The translations under genes were made by a program, and so were the position numbers. Below the pieces are notes generated by a model that was given only the letters and a program-made list of their open reading frames with translations, did not search any database and had not been told where the DNA came from. Shown in pieces: positions 46,231-53,190 of a DNA stretch of 53,190 nucleotides. The stretch covers positions 1-53,190 of the forward strand of contig JANYEI010000170.1 of assembly GCA_025363205.1 (NCBI GenBank). Direction: 5' to 3'. How positions within the stretch are numbered: the stretch's first letter is position 1; every line of letters starts with the position of its first letter. Origin of the DNA: Frigoribacterium sp. Lineage in GTDB: Bacteria; Actinomycetota; Actinomycetes; Actinomycetales; Microbacteriaceae.

Positions 46231-47145
46231 ATGTCGCGAATCGTGCAGTACACCCGCTACGGCGGCCCGGAAGTGCTCGATATCGTCGAGGTCGATGAAC
46301 CGCATGCCAGCGCCGGCACGGTGCGAATCGCGGTGCGGGCCGCTGGCCTCAACAACTTCGACGCGAAGGCTCGCCGATCCCCCGCAGTGCTGCCAAATCG
46401 TGCGCTTCCCAGCGGCCAGGGTGCCGAGTTTGCGGGCGTGATCGACGAGGTGGGCGAGGGAGTCACGACTGCGAAGCTGGGCGACGAGGTGCTCGGGTGG
46501 AGCAACTTCAGCGCTCAAGCTGATTTCGTGGTCGTGCCGGCCGGTCAGGTCACGACCATGCCCCCCGGCCTAGACTGGGTGACCGCTGGCGGCCTCGGTC
46601 TCGTCGGCAATACCGCGGAGCGGTCGACGCGAGCCGTGGCGCCGCAACCCGGTGAGACTGTGCTCGTGAGTGCCGCGGCGGGTGGCGTCGGACTGTTCGC
46701 GGCCCAGTTTGCTCTCGCCGATGGGGCGACGGTGATTGGAACGGCCAGTGAGAAGAATCACCCCTACCTGATCAGTCTCGGTGTCATCCCGGTTGCCTAT
46801 GGACCTGGCCTGGTCGATCGACTGCGTGCCGCCGCCCCAACAGGAATCGACGCCGTGATCGATAATGCTGGAGAAGAGACGGTAGACGCGGCGATTGAAC
46901 TCGGCGTCGATCCGGGGCGCATCAACTCGATCGTCTATTTTGCCGGGGTCGCAAAATATGGCATCTCGACGGTCGGAGGGGGCGGCAAAACCTCCGAAAA
47001 TCTTGGCGACCTCGCACGACTCGTCGCTGCCGGCACCCTCGTCATGCCCATCGCGGCGACCTTCCCGCTCTCGCAGGTGCGAGAAGCCTACGAGTTGCTC
47101 GAGACGCGCCATCTCCGCGGCAAGGTGGTTCTCACCCTCCCCTGA
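46231..47145 (+). CDS. NADP-dependent quinone oxidoreductase (MDR superfamily)
   Basis: The 304-residue protein belongs to the zinc-free quinone oxidoreductase branch of the medium-chain dehydrogenases. It has the N-terminal MSRIVQYTRYGGPEVLDIVE, the substrate domain segment GAEFAGVIDEVGEG and the nucleotide-binding stretch VLVSAAAGGVGLFAAQFA with AXXGXXG-type spacing. The zinc-ligand cysteines are absent. Such enzymes reduce quinones or enones with NADPH. The TetR-type operator over its promoter suggests former or present repression by a TetR protein, and the adjacent regulator gene seems to be lost. Confidence 0.9.
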   Translation: MSRIVQYTRYGGPEVLDIVEVDEPHASAGTVRIAVRAAGLNNFDAKARRSPAVLPNRALPSGQGAEFAGVIDEVGEGVTTAKLGDEVLGWSNFSAQADFVVVPAGQVTTMPPGLDWVTAGGLGLVGNTAERSTRAVAPQPGETVLVSAAAGGVGLFAAQFALADGATVIGTASEKNHPYLISLGVIPVAYGPGLVDRLRAAAPTGIDAVIDNAGEETVDAAIELGVDPGRINSIVYFAGVAKYGISTVGGGGKTSENLGDLARLVAAGTLVMPIAATFPLSQVREAYELLETRHLRGKVVLTLP

Positions 47146-47180
47146 GCGCCCACTTCTGATCGCCCTCGCCGGCTTCGGCC

Positions 47181-48152
47181 CTAGGTCGGATCGGTGAACA
47201 TGGCCGAGATCTCGGCGATCTCCTCGGTCGTCGGCGCCCACTCGGTGACGGCGTCGGCGTTTTGGAGAATTTGTTCGGGCTTCGTCGCGCCGGCGATCAC
47301 ACTGCTGAGACCCGGCTGGGCCAGCAGCCAGGCAAGAGTCGCGGCAAGCATTGTGATGCCCCGCTCGCGGCAGAACGCCTCGTACTTCTCGATCGTGTCC
47401 CAGGGTGCGCTCTCAAGCAGGTGGGGCCGCAGGTTCACGATCCGACTGTCGGCCGGACCTCCCGACCGGCTGAACTTGCCGGTAAACAGGCCGTTATAGA
47501 GCGGAAAGAAGGGCAGGAAACCGAGTCCGTAGTGATTCGCAGCGGGCAATACCTCCGCCTCGACGCCTCGCACGAGCAGCGAGTACTCGTTCTGGGCTGA
47601 GACGAATTTCGGATGACCGCCGAGGATCGCGCGGTATTCGGCATCCGCGATCTGCCAGCCGGTGAGGTTGGAGTGCCCGATGTATCGCACCTTTCCCTCG
47701 GTGATGAGGTCATCGAGTACCGACAGGGTCTCCTCAATCGGGGTGAGCGGATCGGGCACGTGCAGCTGGTAGAGGTCGATCCAGTCCGTCTGCAGTCGGC
47801 GGAGGGACGCCTCTACCGCCAGGCGCACATACCGCCGCGACCCACGCACTCCCCAGTCCGGGCCGTTGGTGCCGGCCATATCCATGCCGAATTTGGTCGC
47901 GAGCACAATCTCGTGTCGGCGGCCCTTGAGCGAATATCCCATGCGCTTCTCGCTCAACCCGCGCTCCGAGCCGTAGATGTCCGCTGTGTCGAACAGCGTG
48001 ACCCCCGCGTCGATCGCTGCGTTGATCACGGCGTCCGTGCCAGCCTGGCTTTCGCTTGCGGTGTTCGCCCGACCGAAGTTGTTGCAGCCGAGGCCGATAG
48101 TGGAAACGATGAGCCCGGAGTCGCCGAGTGCGCGATAGTCGATAACAGCCAT
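47181..48152 (-). CDS. Aldo/keto reductase
   Basis: This NADPH-dependent oxidoreductase of the AKR superfamily has 323 residues. The catalytic tetrad is visible: the Asp/Tyr pair in FDTADIYGSERG, the Lys in VLATKFG and the His in DLYQLHVPD. The C-terminal cofactor loop is SSVIAGATKPEQILQNADA. The physiological substrate is unknown; many such proteins detoxify carbonyls. It converges with the oxidoreductase gene (35-bp gap) and diverges from ogt. Confidence 0.93.
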   Translation of the reverse strand: MAVIDYRALGDSGLIVSTIGLGCNNFGRANTASESQAGTDAVINAAIDAGVTLFDTADIYGSERGLSEKRMGYSLKGRRHEIVLATKFGMDMAGTNGPDWGVRGSRRYVRLAVEASLRRLQTDWIDLYQLHVPDPLTPIEETLSVLDDLITEGKVRYIGHSNLTGWQIADAEYRAILGGHPKFVSAQNEYSLLVRGVEAEVLPAANHYGLGFLPFFPLYNGLFTGKFSRSGGPADSRIVNLRPHLLESAPWDTIEKYEAFCRERGITMLAATLAWLLAQPGLSSVIAGATKPEQILQNADAVTEWAPTTEEIAEISAMFTDPT

Positions 48153-48251
48153 GTACTCAGCCTAGGTGGGACTTCTCCTTCACAGTTCAGCGCCCCCGGA
48201 AACGGATAACCGATGTCTGAAAACCGCGAGTGGACGGTCGGATGTCGCAGC

Positions 48252-48257
48252 TACAGT
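48252..48257 (+). promoter_or_regulatory. Probable -10 element of ogt (leaderless)
   Basis: TACAGT ends 6 nt before the ATG at 48264. The absence of a ribosome-binding site and this spacing support the chosen start. Confidence 0.45.
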
Positions 48258-48263
48258 CGAACC

Positions 48264-48830
48264 ATGACCGCCACTGCCACCGCCACCATCGCCCCCACCG
48301 CCATCGCTGCCACCACAGCGGATGCTCCCCCGGTCGTCGGATCCGCACCGCCTCTTCGCCGAGTCGACAGCCCGATCGGGCGCATCGAATTGATTGGCAA
48401 CGGCTCGGCTGTCGTCTCGCTCACTATCGAGCGTGACGGCAGCCTTCCTCACGACGGCGACAAGGAGCGCAGCGACGCCGTGCTCGATCGTGCTGCGACA
48501 CAGCTTTCCGAGTACTTCTCCGGCACCCGCACCACGTTCGATGTGCCGGTGACCCTGCGGGGAACCGAGTTCCAAAAGGAGGTCTGGGGCCGGCTCGGAG
48601 AACTGGAGTTCGGCGAGGTCACGTCCTATGGTGAACTCGGCCTGTCGACCGGCCGCGCAACCGCGGGTCGGGCAGTTGGCGGAGCGGTCGGAGCCAACCC
48701 GGTGCCAATTCTCATTCCCTGCCATCGGGTGCTCGCGACGAACAACCGCATCACCGGGTACAGCGCTGGCAACGGTGTCCCCACCAAGGTCTGGCTGCTC
48801 AATCATGAGGGAATCGGGCACACGGAGTGA
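48264..48830 (+). CDS. ogt: Methylated-DNA-protein-cysteine methyltransferase
   Basis: This suicidal repair protein takes the methyl group from O6-methylguanine onto its own cysteine. The 188-residue protein has an Ala/Thr-rich start, the N-terminal ribonuclease-like domain and the C-terminal ATase domain with FQKEVWGRLGEL, TSYGEL, and the acceptor C153 in LIPCHRVL followed by GYSAGNGVPTKVWLLNHE. The ATG at 48264 was preferred to one at 48213 because of the promoter hexamer just before it. It overlaps tag by GTGA, so two alkylation-repair activities are made together. Confidence 0.94.
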   Translation: MTATATATIAPTAIAATTADAPPVVGSAPPLRRVDSPIGRIELIGNGSAVVSLTIERDGSLPHDGDKERSDAVLDRAATQLSEYFSGTRTTFDVPVTLRGTEFQKEVWGRLGELEFGEVTSYGELGLSTGRATAGRAVGGAVGANPVPILIPCHRVLATNNRITGYSAGNGVPTKVWLLNHEGIGHTE

Positions 48831-49423
48831 GCCAGCCGCGACCGGTCGTGGTGCTCGGCGACGATGGAATAAGCCGCTGCGCGTGGAGCGCTGGCGATGA
48901 GGAGTATCGGCGCTACCACGATGAGGAGTGGGGGGTGGAACTCCGCGGGGATCGGCCTCTGTTCGAGAAGCTGAGCCTCGAAGGATTTCAGGCAGGACTT
49001 TCCTGGATCACCATCCTGCGCCGCCGAGACACGTTTCGGGCAGCCTTTCACGACTTCGACATCGACCTCGTCGCCGCGCTCACCGAGCCCGATGTCGAGC
49101 GCCTGATGCTCGACGGCGGCATTATCCGAAATCGCGCCAAGATCGAGGCGACGATCGCGAATGCCGGCATAGTGCGACAGCTGGTGCAGGACGATCCGGG
49201 CGCCTTCGACCGGCTGCTCTGGGCCTTTGCCACACCCCGCGGCTCACGACCACGACCGGTGAATTTTGGCGACATCCCGGCCGTGACTGCAGAGTCCACG
49301 GCACTGAGCAGAGAGTTGCGCGCGATCGGGCTGCGATTCGTCGGCCCCACCACCCTGTATGCCCTCATGCAGTCTTCGGGCATGGTCGACGATCACGTCG
49401 AAGGTTGCTGGCGGGCGGCCTGA
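48827..49423 (+). CDS. tag: DNA-3-methyladenine glycosylase I
   Basis: Tag excises 3-methyladenine from DNA. The 198-residue protein has RCAWSAGDEEYRRYHDEEWG at the N-terminus, including the first zinc-ligand cysteine. The helix-hairpin-helix core includes LFEKLSLEGFQAGLSWITIL, and the C-terminal MVDDHVEGC supplies the last ligands. The GTG start overlaps the ogt stop. Nothing notable is seen in the 137 bp that follow, before the convergent yaaA. Confidence 0.94.
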   Translation: MSQPRPVVVLGDDGISRCAWSAGDEEYRRYHDEEWGVELRGDRPLFEKLSLEGFQAGLSWITILRRRDTFRAAFHDFDIDLVAALTEPDVERLMLDGGIIRNRAKIEATIANAGIVRQLVQDDPGAFDRLLWAFATPRGSRPRPVNFGDIPAVTAESTALSRELRAIGLRFVGPTTLYALMQSSGMVDDHVEGCWRAA

Positions 49424-49560
49424 CACTCGGCCCCTCGCCTGAGTCGCGGATTGCGGTACCCGGCTCACCTGTTCCCACACCCGAGTCGAGGTGGCGGGTC
49501 GGCACCCATTCTGCCCCCGACTTGACTCCGCACCCGAGCGGCCATCACCACTCACCGTAT

Positions 49561-50307
49561 TCAGACGATGAGGTTGAGCTCGCCCTCTGCCGCGTGTTTG
49601 AGGCGAATGCCGGCACCCGCGCACCACTCGAGCACCGATTCGATGCTCTGGTGGTCGACCGCCGCTTCACACAGTGCGCGCACGAACTCGCCCTTGCCTT
49701 TCTTGTTGAAGTGATTGAGAGCTCGGCGATGTCCATTGGCGGAGTCCGAGACGACGCGCACGAAAGCTGTCCGGGGTCCGCCCGGGGCGGGACCGAGCTC
49801 GACATAGGCCTCCGAGCGAAGGTCGAGGATGACGCCCTCCGAGGCTGCGAGTGCGGCGGAGACACGCTCTCGCCAGAGCTTTTTCAGCGAAAGGGCCGGC
49901 AGCTTCGAATCGTGAGAAAGGCGGTAGGCGGGAATCGGGTCATCCGCTCCCAGCAGACCGAACATGGCCGAGTGGATGAGCACGTGGTCACCGGCGAACT
50001 GTCGCGCCGAAACATCCAGCGTGCCCACATCGAGCGCGTCGTAGAGCACACCGGTATAGCGCTCAAGAGCGGCAATGGTTGGCGATGAACGAAGCTCGCG
50101 ATTTCGGGTGATCTCGAACTGCTGGCTCACGCCGAGCTTCAAGGCGGAAGACATCGTGACCCGATTGCGGGAGAGCGCTCGAGTTGCCGCCAACGCCGAG
50201 CGCCGAGGCACAGTGAGCGCGGGATAACTCAACCGAGCCAGGTCGAGCGGCGCGTCGACAACACCCCCGTCGCGCTTGGTCTCGGAGGGGGGAAGGAGCA
50301 GCAGCAC
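49561..50307 (-). CDS. yaaA: YaaA-family protein (DUF328)
   Basis: YaaA proteins lower free iron and protect DNA and proteins during peroxide stress in E. coli. The 248-residue protein has the family start LLLLPPSETKRDGG, YTGVLYDALD in the middle, and the conserved FNKKGKGEFVRAL block near residue 205. The GTG start overlaps the TAG of the upstream P-loop kinase gene, so the pair is coupled. It lies downstream of the ATP synthase genes on the same strand. Confidence 0.9.
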   Translation of the reverse strand: MLLLLPPSETKRDGGVVDAPLDLARLSYPALTVPRRSALAATRALSRNRVTMSSALKLGVSQQFEITRNRELRSSPTIAALERYTGVLYDALDVGTLDVSARQFAGDHVLIHSAMFGLLGADDPIPAYRLSHDSKLPALSLKKLWRERVSAALAASEGVILDLRSEAYVELGPAPGGPRTAFVRVVSDSANGHRRALNHFNKKGKGEFVRALCEAAVDHQSIESVLEWCAGAGIRLKHAAEGELNLIV

Positions 50308-50828
50308 TAGGTTGTGATGAACGCGAGCGCGGCATCCACGTTCATGCCGAGCGGTCGTGCGGAGTCGAGCGTGATCCTCGGTACTGCCGCGCTTGCCCCC
50401 GCCCAGGGCAAGTACTCGTCGAGACTCTGCTCGACGGCGTGCCTGCGTGACTCGTTCAAGAGCGGGAGCCGCCGTTCGCGTGCTTCCAGACGCTCACGAT
50501 GCAATTCGGGATCGGAGCAAATGACTTCGATGAACCGCAGCGTCTCGCCACGCAACTTCGCGAGCCCCACCCACTGCTCACGAGCAGGATCGACTCCATT
50601 CACGGCATCCACAATCACATCATGACCGGACTCGAGAACCAACCCGGCGATCGTCTCCGCCACGAGATAGGCAGCCAGCCCCGTGGGCTGGTCGTCGTCG
50701 ATTCCTGCTGTGAGGATCGCGGACTCGATCGGATCGACAGACACCACCGACGCGGAAAGACGTGCGCCGAGAATATCAGCGAGCGTGCTTTTGCCCGTGG
50801 CCGGCAGTCCTGCCATCGCAATTAGCAT
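50307..50828 (-). CDS. P-loop kinase-like protein (zeta toxin/AAA_33 type fold)
   Basis: The 173-residue protein has Walker A GLPATGKS (7-14), a VIVDAVNG strand that could serve as substrate-site Asp, and a lid with REQWVGLAK and RRLPLLNESRR. It resembles small-molecule kinases of the AAA_33 group (gluconate kinase or chloramphenicol phosphotransferase relatives). No substrate can be assigned. It starts 9 nt after atpC and overlaps yaaA by one base, so it may be co-transcribed with the ATP synthase operon. Confidence 0.85.
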   Translation of the reverse strand: MLIAMAGLPATGKSTLADILGARLSASVVSVDPIESAILTAGIDDDQPTGLAAYLVAETIAGLVLESGHDVIVDAVNGVDPAREQWVGLAKLRGETLRFIEVICSDPELHRERLEARERRLPLLNESRRHAVEQSLDEYLPWAGASAAVPRITLDSARPLGMNVDAALAFITT

Positions 50829-50837
50829 GAGCGTGGA

Positions 50838-51116
50838 TCAGCCCTGAACCAGGGCAGCGTTGCGAGCGACGATTGTGACGGTGTCGTGCTCCACCGAGAG
50901 GAAGCCGTCCTCGGCGTTCGCACGCACCGAACCCGACCCGGTGGTGATCCGCACCTCGCCGGCGCTCAGGATCGCCAGCAACGGCTCGTGACCCGGAAGG
51001 ATGCCGATCTCACCTTCTGTTGTCTTCGCGACCACCATCGATGCCGTGCCGGTCCAGACCTCGTGGTCGGCCGACACGACACTCACCTGAAGGTGATGAG
51101 AACCAGTCTCGGCCAT
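50838..51116 (-). CDS. atpC: F1Fo ATP synthase epsilon subunit
   Basis: The central-stalk subunit that can inhibit ATP hydrolysis. The 92-residue protein has LQVSVVSADHEVWTGTASMV and the beta-sandwich signature GEIGILPGHEPLLAILSAGE. It ends soon after the sandwich, so the C-terminal helical hairpin is short or absent, as in many actinobacteria. The ATG at 51116 lies 2 nt after the atpD stop, and AAGGAG is embedded in the end of atpD. Confidence 0.95.
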   Translation of the reverse strand: MAETGSHHLQVSVVSADHEVWTGTASMVVAKTTEGEIGILPGHEPLLAILSAGEVRITTGSGSVRANAEDGFLSVEHDTVTIVARNAALVQG

Positions 51117-51118
51117 TG

Positions 51119-52603
<1,485 letters not shown>

Positions 52604-52622
52604 TTAGTGAGCGCTTCAGCGC

Positions 52623-53190
52623 TTATTTCTTGACCGCGAGTGCGTCGGCGCCGCCGACGATCTCGGAAATCTGCTGGGTGATCTCTGACTGGCGGGCGTT
52701 GTTCGCCAATCGAGTGAATGTGGTGATGAGCTTGTCGGCGTTGTCGCTCGCCGACTTCATCGCTCGCTGGCGGGCTGCGTGCTCGGATGCAGCGGACTGC
52801 AACATGGCGTTGAAGATGCGGCTTTCGATGTAGACCGGCAGCAGTGCATCCAGAACATCGCCAACCTCTGGCTCGAACTCGTAGAGCGGAAGCACCTCGT
52901 TGTCGTCGGGAGCCTCTACCCCCTCCACGACCTCGAGCGGCAGTAGTCGAACGACTTCCGGCACCTGGGTCACGACGCTCACGAAACGGTTGTAGACGAT
53001 ATGGATCTCGTCGACCCCACCCTCGCTTGCCGGCTGGATGAACTTCGCCACGAGGGTTTCCCCGATCGTCTGTGCCGTCTCGAACTCGGGCTTCTCGGTG
53101 CCTCCGGTCCAGATCTGTTCCGCGGCACGCTTGCGAAAGGCGAAGTACGCCGCCGCCTTACGACCGACGAGGTAATAGACGACCTCTTTG
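52623..53190 (-). CDS. atpG: F1Fo ATP synthase gamma subunit, N-terminus cut by window edge
   Basis: The rotating central-stalk subunit. The 188 visible C-terminal residues include [20 protein letters not shown] near the cut and the highly conserved C-terminal helix with [21 protein letters not shown] followed by [19 protein letters not shown]. The frame remains open at the last base of the window, so the start is outside. The order atpG-atpD-atpC is standard. Confidence 0.98.
   Translation of the reverse strand, partial: KEVVYYLVGRKAAAYFAFRKRAAEQIWTGGTEKPEFETAQTIGETLVAKFIQPASEGGVDEIHIVYNRFVSVVTQVPEVVRLLPLEVVEGVEAPDDNEVLPLYEFEPEVGDVLDALLPVYIESRIFNAMLQSAASEHAARQRAMKSASDNADKLITTFTRLANNARQSEITQQISEIVGGADALAVKK

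Noticed and set aside
50307-50828. Zeta-type toxin of a toxin-antitoxin pair
   Set aside because: The P-loop fold is shared, but no small antitoxin gene is adjacent; the neighbours are atpC and yaaA.

Overview
This window is a high-GC chromosomal segment with closely packed genes. Many genes are coupled by GTGA, TGATG or TAATG stop/start overlaps. The housekeeping order dxr, M50 protease, ispG, proS, nusA, ylxR, infB, the actinobacterial style of the Ser/Thr kinase, FHA and PP2C proteins, and probable leaderless promoters (a TAnnnT-like hexamer 6-7 nt before the start codon) point to an actinobacterium. My best family guess is Microbacteriaceae; that is inference, because no rRNA gene is present. 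No insertion sequence, prophage, CRISPR array, tRNA or rRNA was found.

Layout. 1-11.5 kb: minus-strand housekeeping block (infB partial, ylxR, nusA, proS, ispG, M50 site-2 protease, dxr, FKBP lipoprotein). A plus-strand Ser/Thr kinase and small lipoprotein gene pair sits between the protease and dxr. 11.5-21.4 kb: OsmC protein, gabT coupled to an asparaginase, a polyamine-type ABC importer operon (potD-potA-potB-potC) ending in a class III aminotransferase, and alanine dehydrogenase. 21.4-39.4 kb: nine minus-strand genes that look like one system. They are FHA protein and PP2C phosphatase, then a receptor kinase, a 1964-residue Ig/FN3 surface protein, MoxR ATPase, DUF58 protein, transglutaminase-like membrane protein, zinc-ribbon/FHA protein and a membrane-anchored FtsK/EssC-like ATPase. 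39.5-44.7 kb: aldehyde dehydrogenase, divergent Lrp/AsnC regulator, class III aminotransferase and FAD amine oxidase, a putrescine/GABA catabolic set. 44.8-50.8 kb: secreted HExxH protein, a decayed TetR-like gene, quinone oxidoreductase, aldo/keto reductase, two alkylation-repair genes (ogt, tag), yaaA and a P-loop kinase. 50.8 kb to the end: atpC, atpD and partial atpG.

How the parts fit. The Pot importer, putrescine aminotransferase, amine oxidase, aldehyde dehydrogenase and GabT together could take putrescine to GABA and succinate semialdehyde. Alanine dehydrogenase could regenerate pyruvate consumed by a pyruvate-dependent transaminase. The 21-39 kb cluster joins Ser/Thr phosphosignalling to envelope proteins and a type VII-like motor, but no WXG100 substrate or other type VII component is encoded here. 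It is the best candidate for an undescribed system. Its transglutaminase-like member has no cysteine at all and so cannot be a conventional transglutaminase or cysteine protease.
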